DNA of 64,000 bases, from contig NZ_CP104003.1 in NCBI RefSeq assembly GCF_025231485.1, positions 3,038,001-3,102,000 of the forward strand, written 5' to 3'. Source of the DNA: Salinirubellus salinus. GTDB taxonomy: Archaea; Halobacteriota; Halobacteria; Halobacteriales; Haloarculaceae. The translations under genes and the position numbers were made by a program. The notes under the pieces are model-generated. The model had not been told where the DNA came from. It saw only the letters and a program-made list of their open reading frames with translations, and did not search any database. This document shows, one piece after another, positions 1 through 8,256 of this stretch (positions are counted from its first letter, which is position 1; every line of letters starts with the position of its first letter).

Positions 1-7
1 CGGTGAG

Positions 8-895
8 ATGGCTTCGCTCGAACCCGGGGACTTCTACCTCCTCTCGGGTGTCGAGCACGGGATGCGCTTCGCCCGCTGGGTCGACCGGGGGAAGATAGAG
101 AACTTCTCGCGCCTCGACGGGGAGGAGGTCGAGTACCGGCTGGACCGGTGTGAGGACCGCGGTCTCGTCGAGCGGAAGACCATCCAGTACACGGGGTTCC
201 GGCTGACGTTCGAGGGGTACGACGCGCTGGCGCTCCGGACCTTCTCCGAGCGCGAGACCCTGCAGGGCGTCGGCGCGCCGCTCGGGGTGGGCAAGGAGAG
301 CGACGTCTACGAGGCCCAGTCGTACAAGCCGCTCGCGCTGAAGTTCCACCGCGAGGGGTACACGAACTTCCGCGAGGTACAGAAGGAGCGCGACTACACG
401 AGCGACAAGGAGCACATCTCGTGGTTCTACACGGCCCGGAAGGCCGCCGAGCGGGAACACGAGGCGCTCGAGGCGCTCTACCCGGCCGTCCGGGTCCCCC
501 GCCCGGTGGACCAGAACCGCCACGCCATCGTGATGGAGAAACTGTCGGGGGTCGAACTCTCGAAGGCGAAACTCGACCCGTCGCAGGCGGTGGGGGTGCT
601 CGACCTGATCCTGGACGAGGTCCAGACGGCGTACCAGGAGGGGTACGTCCACGCGGACATGTCCGAGTACAACGTCTTCGTCGACGAGGACGGGGTGACG
701 GTGTTCGACTGGCCGCAGGCGGTCCCCGTCGACCACGAGAACGCCGACGAGTTCCTCGAACGCGACGTGCGCAACCTCGTGGGCTACTTCCGGCGGAAAC
801 ACCCGGCAGAGGTGCCCGAAGTGGACGTCGGTGCGGTGGCCGAGGCCATCAGGACGGACGCCTTCGAGGGCGTTCGGACGCTCACCTCGGAGTAG
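8..895 (+). CDS. rio2: RIO2-family serine/threonine protein kinase
   Basis: Atypical protein kinase/ATPase of the RIO2 family, which in archaea and eukaryotes acts in late maturation of the small ribosomal subunit. The 295-residue protein has an N-terminal winged-helix region (about residues 1-85), a RIO-type phosphate loop GVGKESDVYEA (about 93-103), the nucleotide-binding Lys in ALKFH (about 112), the catalytic loop HADMSEYN (about 216-223) and the metal-binding DWPQ (about 234). Length is normal for archaeal RIO2. A TGA two bases before the ATG may be the stop of an upstream gene outside the window. Confidence 0.95.
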   Translation: MASLEPGDFYLLSGVEHGMRFARWVDRGKIENFSRLDGEEVEYRLDRCEDRGLVERKTIQYTGFRLTFEGYDALALRTFSERETLQGVGAPLGVGKESDVYEAQSYKPLALKFHREGYTNFREVQKERDYTSDKEHISWFYTARKAAEREHEALEALYPAVRVPRPVDQNRHAIVMEKLSGVELSKAKLDPSQAVGVLDLILDEVQTAYQEGYVHADMSEYNVFVDEDGVTVFDWPQAVPVDHENADEFLERDVRNLVGYFRRKHPAEVPEVDVGAVAEAIRTDAFEGVRTLTSE

Positions 896-982
896 TCGGG
901 CACGTGGCGCGGCCGCTCTCGGTGGGGTGAAAGAGGGGAGAAGTGTCGCGTGTGACCGCGGGGGATGGAGCGTGCGTGTGGT

Positions 983-1690
983 TCAGTCGGTCTCCTCGAC
1001 GAGCTCCTCGTCGAGCTCGTCGTCGCCACCGACCGGGACCTCGACGGGCTGGACCTCGTCGAATCGCTCCTGCACGTCGTCGAAGCGCTCCTGGAGCTGG
1101 TCGAGCTGCTCCTCGTAGCGCTCGAGCTGCTCCTCGAAGCGGCCCTCGAAGTCGGTGGCCTGCTCCTCGATGCGGCCCTGCAGGTCCTCGGCGCCCTCGT
1201 CGAGCTGCTCCTGGAGCTCCTCGAGCTGGTCCACGAGCTGCTCGAAGGAGTCCATGGTCCGCTCCTCGACGTCCTCGTTGGTGTCGAGCAGGAACTCGAT
1301 CTGGTCGTTGATGGCCTCGAGCGAGTCGGCGGTGAGGTCGTCGTAGCTCTCGATGCCCCCACTGTACTGCTCGTCGACCGCGTCGAACGCCTGGCTGTGC
1401 TGCTCGCCCAGCGTGTCGAAGCCCTCGTCGACGGCCTCGCGGATCTCGTCGACGGTGCCCTCGGAGCCGGGGAGCGCCTGCTCGATGGTGTCGAGCACCG
1501 TGTGGATGGAGGTCTGGCCGAACTCCAGGGTCCGCTTCTGGGCGGCCTCCTGGGCGTCGAAGGAGTCCTGGAACGTCTCCGCGAGGTTACGCGGGAGGTC
1601 CAGCGACCGCTCGAACACCTGCTGGCCGGACTTGATCGTGTTTCGCTGCAGCTCGAAGACCGCACTGATGGGGGAGTTCTTGTCACTCAT
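983..1690 (-). CDS. phaP: Phasin-like, coiled-coil granule-associated protein (PhaP-like)
   Basis: A 235-residue acidic protein made almost wholly of amphipathic helix. The N-terminal part (about 1-80) has the short hydrophobic helix and LQRNT-type opening seen in haloarchaeal phasins; residues about 130-215 form a Glu/Gln/Leu-rich coiled coil, followed by a very acidic tail. No enzyme motif is visible. It overlaps the end of the AbrB-type gene by 8 bases, the same order as the phaR-phaP pair of Haloferax mediterranei, where PhaP coats polyhydroxyalkanoate granules. The assignment rests on this gene order and helix pattern. No PHA synthase (phaE/phaC) is present here, so it could be another structural coiled-coil protein. 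Confidence 0.6.
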   Translation of the reverse strand: MSDKNSPISAVFELQRNTIKSGQQVFERSLDLPRNLAETFQDSFDAQEAAQKRTLEFGQTSIHTVLDTIEQALPGSEGTVDEIREAVDEGFDTLGEQHSQAFDAVDEQYSGGIESYDDLTADSLEAINDQIEFLLDTNEDVEERTMDSFEQLVDQLEELQEQLDEGAEDLQGRIEEQATDFEGRFEEQLERYEEQLDQLQERFDDVQERFDEVQPVEVPVGGDDELDEELVEETD

Positions 1691-1997
1691 TGGTATCGCC
1701 TCGGTTTCGCTTGACGGGCACGATGACCGTCTGGACGATGTCGCCCTCCCGGATGTCGAGTGCCTCGCGCTCGGCGTCGGGGATGCTGATGCGCCCGCTG
1801 CGCTGGACGCGCGTCTTGAACGTCGCGGTCCGACTCAGTTCCTCGAGTTCGGTGCTCAGCCCGACATCGGGTCCGGCGGACGCACCCGCGAGCCGCCGCA
1901 GGAGCTCCCGCTGAGCCCCCACGGCGTCCTGTCCGGCGCCCTGGAGTTCCTCCAGGAGTTCCGGGACTAGCGTACGACCGCCGTCGTGCTTCGACAT
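1683..1997 (-). CDS. phaR: AbrB/SpoVT-family regulator, PhaR-like
   Basis: A 104-residue protein whose C-terminal half (about 55-98) is a swapped-hairpin AbrB domain: FKTRVQRSGRISIPDAER followed by DIREGDIV. The N-terminal half is helical and may mediate dimerisation. In H. mediterranei the AbrB-type PhaR is cotranscribed with PhaP and represses its own promoter. Here it precedes the phasin-like gene with translational overlap, and a large palindrome lies just upstream of its promoter. The ATG at 1997 is preferred: a CTTAAG box on the minus strand (near 2030) lies about 33 bases before it. Confidence 0.65.
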   Translation of the reverse strand: MSKHDGGRTLVPELLEELQGAGQDAVGAQRELLRRLAGASAGPDVGLSTELEELSRTATFKTRVQRSGRISIPDAEREALDIREGDIVQTVIVPVKRNRGDTNE

Positions 1998-2026
1998 CGT
2001 CTAGCCCCAACTGGTACCTGCGAGAA

Positions 2027-2080
2027 CTTAAGGATTCCGCTGATTACCATCTGCTGCCATTCGTTGGCAGCAAATGGTAA
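2027..2080 (-). promoter_or_regulatory. Promoter and candidate operator of the phaR-phaP pair
   Basis: Two 16-base arms at 2044-2059 and 2065-2080 (left arm TTACCATCTGCTGCCA) form an inverted repeat around a 5-base spacer with a single mismatch. It lies directly upstream of a CTTAAG TATA-like box (near 2027-2033, minus strand), about 33 bases before the phaR start. A dimeric regulator, most simply the AbrB-type product itself, could bind here and control entry of the basal transcription factors. The autoregulation is inferred from the H. mediterranei PhaR precedent. Confidence 0.6.
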
Positions 2081-2167
2081 AGAATCGGGACGGCGGCGTG
2101 GTGCATCCGCCGGCCGCCCGTCCGAGATGCTGTAGGCTCGCCGACTACTCCAGCGTTCTGCCGCCAA

Positions 2168-2296
2168 TGTGTGGTGGGTATATACGCCGACCCGTCGCGT
2201 GCGGGCCGCTCCGGCCGCCTCCGGCCCGTGGATGCTAGCCGACGCTCTTAACCCAACCCCCTCCGACGTACCCACAGACAGCGGTCCCGCCATCAC
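2168..2296 (+). promoter_or_regulatory. Upstream region of the DUF445 gene: two TATA-like boxes and a GC hairpin
   Basis: GGTATATACGC near 2170-2180 is a strong archaeal TATA-like box, and CTCTTAACCC near 2243-2252 is a second, closer to the ATG at 2297. Between them a GC-rich inverted repeat (CGGGCCG and CGGCCCG, about 2197-2230) would form a hairpin in a transcript from the first box. Either box could drive the DUF445 gene; the distal one would give a leader of roughly 90 bases. Confidence 0.4.
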
Positions 2297-3577
2297 ATGA
2301 TCCCGTCGAACATCGACTGGAGTCTCCTGCTGATCCCACCCATCACGGGGGTCATCGGGTACATCACCAACTGGGTCGGCATCCGACTCCTGTTCAAGCC
2401 GCTGAACTTCGTCGGGGTGCGGGTCCGCGGGCTGGAGGAGTTCGTCCCCCACCTCCCGGAGAAACTCCAGCAGATCCCCGGCGTGATGGAGGGTCGCCTC
2501 GGCTGGCAGGGCATCATCCCCTCGCGAGCGGCGAAGATGGGGAGCATCGCCGTCGACAAGGGCGTCGGGAAGCTCGCCACGCAGGAGGAGTACTACGACC
2601 GCTTCGACTCCGAGGAGATCGCCAGCCACATCGTCGCCACCGCCGGCGACGAGATACGGGACCTGGTCGAGGAGGTCATCCGACGCGAACACCCACAGCT
2701 CTGGGCCGACATGCCCGACGCGGGCAAGGAACTCGTCTTCACGCGCGTGGAGCGCCAGCTCCCCGAGGTCACAGAGCGCATCACCGAGGAAATGGGCCAC
2801 CACGTCGACGAACTGCTGGACGTGAAACTGATGATCATGAACCACCTCGAGGAGCACCCCGAACTCATCAACCGGATGTTCCTGGAGACGGGCGAACGCG
2901 AACTGAAGTTCATCGTCAACTCCGGGTTCTACCTCGGTACGCTGCTCGGGATGGTCTCCATCCCGCTGTTCGTGTTCGTCCAGAGCCCGTTCGTCCTCCC
3001 CGTCGCCGGCATCTTCGTCGGCTACTTCACCAACTACATCGCCATCAAGGCCATCTTCCAGCCGCAGAACCCCATCCAGGTCGGCCCGTTCACCATCCAG
3101 GGGCTGTTCCTCAAGCGCCAGAACGAGGCCAGCGAGACGTACGCCAGCATCGTCGCCGAGGACATCATCACCGTCCAGAACGTCGCCCGGAACATGCTCT
3201 ACGGCCGGAAGTCCGACCGGACCCGGCGGCTCATCCGCGAGGCGCTCCGGCCCGCGGTGGACGACGCCGTCGGCGTGGCCGGCCCGCTCGTCCGGGTCAC
3301 GACGGGCGAACGCGAGTACGAGGCCATCCGCGAGTCCGTCGCCACCGAGAGCGTCGAGGCGGCGCTCGAGCCGCTGTCGGACCCCGAGTTCAACCGCCAG
3401 CGGGCCGCCGCGGTCCAGTCGCTCGTCGCCGAGCGGATGAAGGCCCTCTCCAGACCGGAGTTCGCGGAGACGCTCCGCACCGCGTTCAAGGAGGACGAGT
3501 GGATGCTCATCTGGGTCGGCGCCGTGCTCGGGTTCGTCGCCGGCTGGATCCAGCTCGCGGTGGTGACCGCCGTATGA
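2297..3577 (+). CDS. DUF445 family membrane protein
   Basis: A 426-residue DUF445 (YheB-like) protein. It begins with a hydrophobic helix followed by the family's GxxGYxTNWVGIRLLFKP signature (about residues 15-35); a matching FVGYFTNYIAIKAIFQPQNP segment recurs near residue 240 after two central membrane helices, so the protein contains an internal duplication of the membrane-proximal motif. A final hydrophobic helix lies at about 405-425. The soluble parts are helical and acidic. Biochemical function of the family is not established. It overlaps the next gene by four bases (ATGA), indicating coupled translation. Confidence 0.9.
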   Translation: MIPSNIDWSLLLIPPITGVIGYITNWVGIRLLFKPLNFVGVRVRGLEEFVPHLPEKLQQIPGVMEGRLGWQGIIPSRAAKMGSIAVDKGVGKLATQEEYYDRFDSEEIASHIVATAGDEIRDLVEEVIRREHPQLWADMPDAGKELVFTRVERQLPEVTERITEEMGHHVDELLDVKLMIMNHLEEHPELINRMFLETGERELKFIVNSGFYLGTLLGMVSIPLFVFVQSPFVLPVAGIFVGYFTNYIAIKAIFQPQNPIQVGPFTIQGLFLKRQNEASETYASIVAEDIITVQNVARNMLYGRKSDRTRRLIREALRPAVDDAVGVAGPLVRVTTGEREYEAIRESVATESVEAALEPLSDPEFNRQRAAAVQSLVAERMKALSRPEFAETLRTAFKEDEWMLIWVGAVLGFVAGWIQLAVVTAV

Positions 3578-4875
3578 GCGACGACACCTTCTCGCCCGGC
3601 GACGACGCCTTCGACGAGGGCGAGCGGACGAACGCGGCCCGCTCCAGTCTGGACTGGCTCGTCTCGGCGTTCGAGGACGGCGGTCGCGCCGCCACGGACG
3701 ACTTCGACCCCCAGCTCGTCGAGCGCCTGTTCGGCGTGCTGGAGCGAGCCGCCCGCGGCGACGTGGAGGGGCGGGAACTCGAGCGCCTGCTCTCCGTGCT
3801 CGAGGCCGCCGTCGTCGAGAACCGGCTGGCGGCCGAGGAGTTCGAGCAGTTGCTCGACCTCCTCGAGGCGACGCTCTCGGGCGACGAGGGGACCGACACG
3901 GACCGCGAGGAGGTGCTCGAACTGCTGGAGGCGGCCATCGTCGACCCGACGAAACTGGCGAGCGCGGGCACGGAGGGGGTGTTCTCCATCGTCGAGGCGG
4001 CGCTGGCCGACCCCGAGGCGGCGGCCGAGAGCGGGCTCGACGGTGTGTTCGACCTGCTGGAGACGCTCGGGCTGAGCGCGGAGGCGACCCGCCGGCTCGA
4101 ACTCGAGGAGGGCGACACCGACCCGTTCCGCGTCGCCCGCATCGCCGCCGCGGCCTCCCAGCGGGCGACGGGCTACTCGGTCCGCTCGGGCGTCCGCACG
4201 GGGACTCGGATGGTGCAGGCCGTCGTCAACGCCGAGTCCATCGCGGACCTCGTCGAGCGGGTACGCGAGATAACCTTCGACGAGATGCGTCGGCTCGGTA
4301 TCGACGTGGGCGAGGCGGAGACGCCGGCCTCGCGGTGGGCCGCACGCCGACAGGTCGACGCCGAGCGCCTCCGCGAGGAGGCCGGCTGGCTGCTGGACCG
4401 TTCGGCCGACGTGGACTACGAGGAACCGGTCCACCCGGCGTTCCCGAACGTCCTCCGGCAACTCGCGGCCGACGAGGCCCGCATCCTCCGGCTGCTGATC
4501 GCCGAGGGGGACGAACCCGCCGTCACCGTCCGCGACCGCGGGGTCGTCCCCCTGTCCTCCTCGCTCGTCGCCGAGGACCTCACGATGATTGGCATCAACG
4601 CCGGCGTGCGCGACGAGGACCGCGTGTCCGTCTACCTCGACAACCTCGAACGGCTTGGGCTGGTCGCGTTCTCCGACGAGCCGGTCGAGACCCTCAAGCG
4701 CTACCAGGTGCTGGAGGCCCAGCCGGCCGTCGAGGACGCGATGGACGAGGCCTCGCGGCCGAAACTGGTCCGCCACAGCGTCGGGTTGACCGCGTTCGGC
4801 ACGGCGTTCTGCGAGACGTGTCTCCCGTTCGTCGGCGACGGCCCGACCGTCGATGACGAGGAGGAGGGCGCGTAA
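3574..4875 (+). CDS. Abi-alpha-like (DUF4393) C-terminal domain protein
   Basis: A 433-residue soluble protein beginning at the ATG that overlaps the stop of the DUF445 gene. The first 190 residues are repetitive acidic helices rich in LLEAxL-type heptads (leucine and glutamate every few residues). The C-terminal part (about 300-425) has the pattern ADEARILRLL, a VxDRG segment and a winged-helix-like stretch ending in LTAFGxxFCxxCLP, which resembles the Abi-alpha/DUF4393 family. The coupling to a DUF445 membrane protein suggests joint function, but none is known. Confidence 0.65.
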   Translation: MSDDTFSPGDDAFDEGERTNAARSSLDWLVSAFEDGGRAATDDFDPQLVERLFGVLERAARGDVEGRELERLLSVLEAAVVENRLAAEEFEQLLDLLEATLSGDEGTDTDREEVLELLEAAIVDPTKLASAGTEGVFSIVEAALADPEAAAESGLDGVFDLLETLGLSAEATRRLELEEGDTDPFRVARIAAAASQRATGYSVRSGVRTGTRMVQAVVNAESIADLVERVREITFDEMRRLGIDVGEAETPASRWAARRQVDAERLREEAGWLLDRSADVDYEEPVHPAFPNVLRQLAADEARILRLLIAEGDEPAVTVRDRGVVPLSSSLVAEDLTMIGINAGVRDEDRVSVYLDNLERLGLVAFSDEPVETLKRYQVLEAQPAVEDAMDEASRPKLVRHSVGLTAFGTAFCETCLPFVGDGPTVDDEEEGA

Positions 4876-5135
4876 CCCCGTCGCACGGCCGGTCCCACTT
4901 CGAAGGCCTCAAGTACGCGTTTCCGGTAGGTAGGGGTAGTTCGCTGGCAGCACGGGCACCAGCGGGCGCCTGCTACGGCAGGTCGGGATGTGGCTGGCGA
5001 GGAACGAACGAAGTGAGTTCCTCGGGAACGCGAACGGCGGCGGAGCCGTCGTGAGCGGCGAGGTGCGACGCGCCTCGACCGAGAGACTCCGTCCCTCGAC
5101 CGGCTGAACCACGCAACGCCCGTGGTGAATACACG
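4876..5135 (+). other. Intergenic region before rpl15e
   Basis: No conserved gene is seen. A TCAAGTACG box near 4908 is the only promoter-like site. A 39-codon frame (4988-5107) has the compositional look of the common haloarchaeal extragenic sequence made from GAACGAAG/CGAAGTGAG words, so it is not called as a gene. If the promoter is at 4908, L15e has a leader of about 200 bases. Confidence 0.4.
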
Positions 5136-5726
5136 ATGGCACGAAGTTTCTACTCCCACATCCGGGAGGCGTGGAAGACCCCCAAGGAGGGGAAGCTCGC
5201 AGAGCTACAGTGGCAGCGACAGCAGGATTGGCGGCGCCAGGGCGCCATCGAGCGCATCGAGCGCCCCACCCGACTGGACAAGGCTCGCTCGCTGGGCTAC
5301 AAGGCCAAGCAGGGCGTCGTCGTCGCCCGCGTGGCCGTCCGCAAGGGGACCGCCCGCAAGGTCCGGCACAAGGCCGGTCGGCGCTCGAAGCGCCAGGGTG
5401 TCAACAAGATCACCCGGCGCAAGTCCATCCAGCGCATCGCCGAGGAGCGCGCCTCGCGCAAGTTCCGCAACCTGCGCGTGCTCAACTCCTACTGGGTCGG
5501 CGAGGACGGCTCGCGCAAGTGGCACGAGGTCGTCATGCTGGACCCGAACCACCCCGCCATCGAGAACGACGACGACCTGAACTGGATCTGTGACGATTCA
5601 CACAAGGGTCGCGTCTTCCGTGGCAAGACCAGCGCCGGCCAGAAGGGCCGGGGGATGCAACAGCGCGGCAAGGGGACGGAACACACCCGTCCGTCGCTGC
5701 GCTCGAACAACCGCCGCGGGAAGTAA
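5136..5726 (+). CDS. rpl15e: 50S ribosomal protein L15e
   Basis: A 196-residue, Arg/Lys-rich protein matching archaeal L15e through its whole length: N-terminal [14 protein letters not shown], central [15 protein letters not shown] and the C-terminal [14 protein letters not shown] tail. It binds 23S rRNA in the large subunit. Length is typical. It is one of few basic proteins in this acidic proteome. It stands alone between an Abi-alpha-like gene and a convergent membrane-protein gene. Confidence 0.97.
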   Translation: MARSFYSHIREAWKTPKEGKLAELQWQRQQDWRRQGAIERIERPTRLDKARSLGYKAKQGVVVARVAVRKGTARKVRHKAGRRSKRQGVNKITRRKSIQRIAEERASRKFRNLRVLNSYWVGEDGSRKWHEVVMLDPNHPAIENDDDLNWICDDSHKGRVFRGKTSAGQKGRGMQQRGKGTEHTRPSLRSNNRRGK

Positions 5727-5783
5727 GGCGGGTCGCGGTTCTGTTCTCCACTCGATCCTCTCACCGCCGAGCGGCGGCGACGG

Positions 5784-6242
5784 TTACAGCCTGACGGCGC
5801 CGACGAGGAACGCCACCAGCGCGGCGGCCACCACGACGTGGAGGACGAACAGCACCGCGAGTCCGGTCGTGGTCACGCCCTGCACCGTCGCCATCGGCAG
5901 GAGCAGGAGCGCGAACACCGCCACGGCCGCGATGCCGAAGTTCCGCACCGGCCGCTCGGTCAGGCGTATCAGCGCGGCGTAGACGACGGTGGCGCCGACG
6001 CCGGCGAAGAGGCTGAACGCCACGATGGGTCCGACCGCGAACGGGCTCTGCCCGACGGTCGGGAGGCCGAGGTCGAGGTCGACGGCGAGGACGACGGCCC
6101 GGACGAGCAGCGCGGCCACGATGGCGACGGCGGTGCCGAGCGTCGCGCGACGGGCGAGTGCCATCGCGTTCTGCGGGACGGGGTACCGTTCCGTCGTCAG
6201 GTCGGTCGACCGTTCGGTCGGCGTCTGGACTGTGCTAGCCAT
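5784..6242 (-). CDS. DUF6069-like four-helix membrane protein
   Basis: A 152-residue protein with four predicted membrane helices (about 30-50, 65-90, 100-122 and 128-150) separated by short loops; the second and third are linked by a TERPVRNF motif. This is the layout of the DUF6069 family found in Haloarchaea and Actinobacteria, of unknown function. An AGTTATG box about 30 bases before the ATG supports a leaderless transcript. It is convergent with rpl15e. Confidence 0.65.
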   Translation of the reverse strand: MASTVQTPTERSTDLTTERYPVPQNAMALARRATLGTAVAIVAALLVRAVVLAVDLDLGLPTVGQSPFAVGPIVAFSLFAGVGATVVYAALIRLTERPVRNFGIAAVAVFALLLLPMATVQGVTTTGLAVLFVLHVVVAAALVAFLVGAVRL

Positions 6243-6309
6243 GACAGGCCAGAACGCGCCGCGAGAACATAACTGGGCGCTTACCGGGGGGTGAGCGTGG
6301 CCGGCCGGG

Positions 6310-8208
6310 TCACTCGCCGCGGCCGTCAGCGAGCAGGGCGTCGAAGTCGACGGCGGCGTCGGCCTGCACCGCCCAGAGCGCGGCGTACTTCCCGCCCTCG
6401 GCCAGCAGGTCGTCGTGGCTCCCGCGCTCGGTCACCCGGCCGTCCTCCAGCACGAGGATGGTGTCGGCGTCCCGGACCGTCGAGAGCCGGTGGGCGACGA
6501 CGAGCGTGGTCCGGCCCTCGCTCAGGCGGGCGAGCGCCCGCTGGATGGCCCGCTCGGTCTCCGTGTCGACCGCGCTCGTCGCCTCGTCCAGCACGAGGAT
6601 ACGCGGGTCCTGCAGCATCGCGCGGGCGATGGAGATGCGCTGGCGCTGGCCCCCGGAGAGCTTGACGCCCCGCTCGCCGATGCGGGTGTCGTAGCCGTCG
6701 GGCAGGTCCCGGGCGAAGCTATCGACCTCGGCGTCGCGGGCCGCCGCCAGCATCTCGTCCTCGGTGACGTCGAACGCACCGTAGACGAGGTTCTCGCGGA
6801 CGGTGCCGTCGAACAGGTAGACGTCCTGCGAGACGTAGCCGACGGCCCGGCGCAGGTCGGCGAGCGAGGCGTCGCGCACGTCCACGCCGTCGACCCGGAC
6901 CGCCCCCGTGTCGGTGTCGTAGAGCCGCAACACGAGTTTGGCGAGCGTCGACTTCCCGGCTCCCGTCGGGCCGACGAGGGCGACGGTCTCGCCCGGGGTC
7001 GCCTCGAACGAGACGCCCCGGACGACCGGCTCCTCGGGGCGGTAGCCGAACGTCACGTCCTCGAAGGCGAGGTGCCCCTCGACCGGGTCGAGCGCGACGG
7101 GGGCTGCGCGCTCGGCCACCGAGACGGGTCGGTGTGCCAGTCCGAACACCCGCTCGCCCGACGCGCGGGCGTTCTCGTAGGAGTTGACGATGCGTCCGAT
7201 GCCCGCCAGCGGGTCGACGAACCGCTGGGTCAGGAACAGGAAGGTGACGAACTCGCCGACGAGCAGCGTCCCGGAGAAGAACGGCGGGGCGCCGACGAGC
7301 AGCCAGTAGCCGCCGACGGCGAACGTCGCGGCGAACGAGAGCCCCGCGAGCAGGTCCATCGTCGGGTTGTAGAAGTAATCGAGACGGACGACCGAGAGCG
7401 AGCGCTCGAGGTAGTCCTCGCTCGCCTCGGCGACCCGTGCCTCCTCGTAGGGCTCGGTGGCGGCCGCCTTGATGACCTCGATACCCGAGAGGTTGTTCTC
7501 CAGCCGCGTGTTGAGTTCGCCCACCGCCTCGCGCAGGGCGCGGTAGCGGGTCCGGATCTCGCGGGCGAACCAGACGGTGAACCCGGCGAGCAGCGGGACC
7601 GCGACGAGCGTCACCACGGCGAGCTGTGCGTTCAGCCAGAACAGCACGCCGGCGATGCCGAGGATGGTGACGACGAGCTGGATGGCCCCGCCCACGGTGG
7701 AGTCGAGGAACGACCGCAGATTGCGGACGTCGTTGTTGAGGATGCTCATCACCTGACCGGTCTGCTTGTCGTCGAAGAACGCCATGTCGAGGCGCTGCAT
7801 CGCGGTGTAGGCCGAGACGCGGACCGCGTGCTGGACGCGGTTCGAGAACAGCGCCATCGACACCCCCTGCGTCCACGTGAAGACGACGGCCAGCACGAAC
7901 GAGGCGAGGATGAGGCCGGCCGAGAGCTGGAACTGCCCGAGTTCGGTGGTCGGGAGCCACGCGGCGGGGACGAGCGGCAGTCGGTAGGTGGCGTTCCCGG
8001 TCAGCAGCGCGTCGATGGTGACACCGAGGACGAGCGGCGGGACGAGGCCGACGGTCCGGGAGACGAGCGAGGCGAGCGTGCCGACGACGAACAGCGGCAG
8101 GTGCGGACGGCCGTAGGTGGCGAACAGTTCGACCATCGGGTCGCGGTCGAGGTCGCCGAGTCCGTCCGTTGAGTGCGACTCGGACGCGCGCGTGGGTGGG
8201 TGCGACAC
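6310..8208 (-). CDS. ABC exporter, fused permease and ATPase (MsbA/BmrA type)
   Basis: A 632-residue half-transporter that would work as a homodimer to export lipids or drugs. Residues about 30-330 hold six membrane helices of the ABC exporter fold. The nucleotide-binding domain has Walker A GPTGAGKST (about 412-420), signature LSGGQRQR (about 517-524), Walker B ILVLDEATSAVD and the switch VAHRLS. The start codon is GTG. A perfect 7+7 palindrome overlaps that start codon, and a GTTATC box about 30 bases upstream implies leaderless transcription. The substrate cannot be told from sequence. Confidence 0.93.
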   Translation of the reverse strand: MSHPPTRASESHSTDGLGDLDRDPMVELFATYGRPHLPLFVVGTLASLVSRTVGLVPPLVLGVTIDALLTGNATYRLPLVPAAWLPTTELGQFQLSAGLILASFVLAVVFTWTQGVSMALFSNRVQHAVRVSAYTAMQRLDMAFFDDKQTGQVMSILNNDVRNLRSFLDSTVGGAIQLVVTILGIAGVLFWLNAQLAVVTLVAVPLLAGFTVWFAREIRTRYRALREAVGELNTRLENNLSGIEVIKAAATEPYEEARVAEASEDYLERSLSVVRLDYFYNPTMDLLAGLSFAATFAVGGYWLLVGAPPFFSGTLLVGEFVTFLFLTQRFVDPLAGIGRIVNSYENARASGERVFGLAHRPVSVAERAAPVALDPVEGHLAFEDVTFGYRPEEPVVRGVSFEATPGETVALVGPTGAGKSTLAKLVLRLYDTDTGAVRVDGVDVRDASLADLRRAVGYVSQDVYLFDGTVRENLVYGAFDVTEDEMLAAARDAEVDSFARDLPDGYDTRIGERGVKLSGGQRQRISIARAMLQDPRILVLDEATSAVDTETERAIQRALARLSEGRTTLVVAHRLSTVRDADTILVLEDGRVTERGSHDDLLAEGGKYAALWAVQADAAVDFDALLADGRGE

Positions 8209-8224
8209 TTACCAGAAGTAAGTG
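8206..8224. promoter_or_regulatory. Palindromic operator candidate over the ABC exporter start
   Basis: CACTTAC at 8206-8212 and GTAAGTG at 8218-8224 are perfect inverted repeats with a 5-base spacer. The left arm contains the exporter's GTG start codon (8206-8208), so a bound dimer would cover the inferred transcription start. The regulator is not in the immediate neighbourhood. Confidence 0.5.
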
Positions 8225-8256
8225 GGCGGCCGAGATAACGTGCGCGGCGGTGGGCC

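Noticed and set aside
4988-5107. 39-codon ORF before rpl15e
   Set aside because: Made of extragenic GAACGAAG/CGAAGTGAG words common to haloarchaeal spacers, with no promoter at the leaderless distance.
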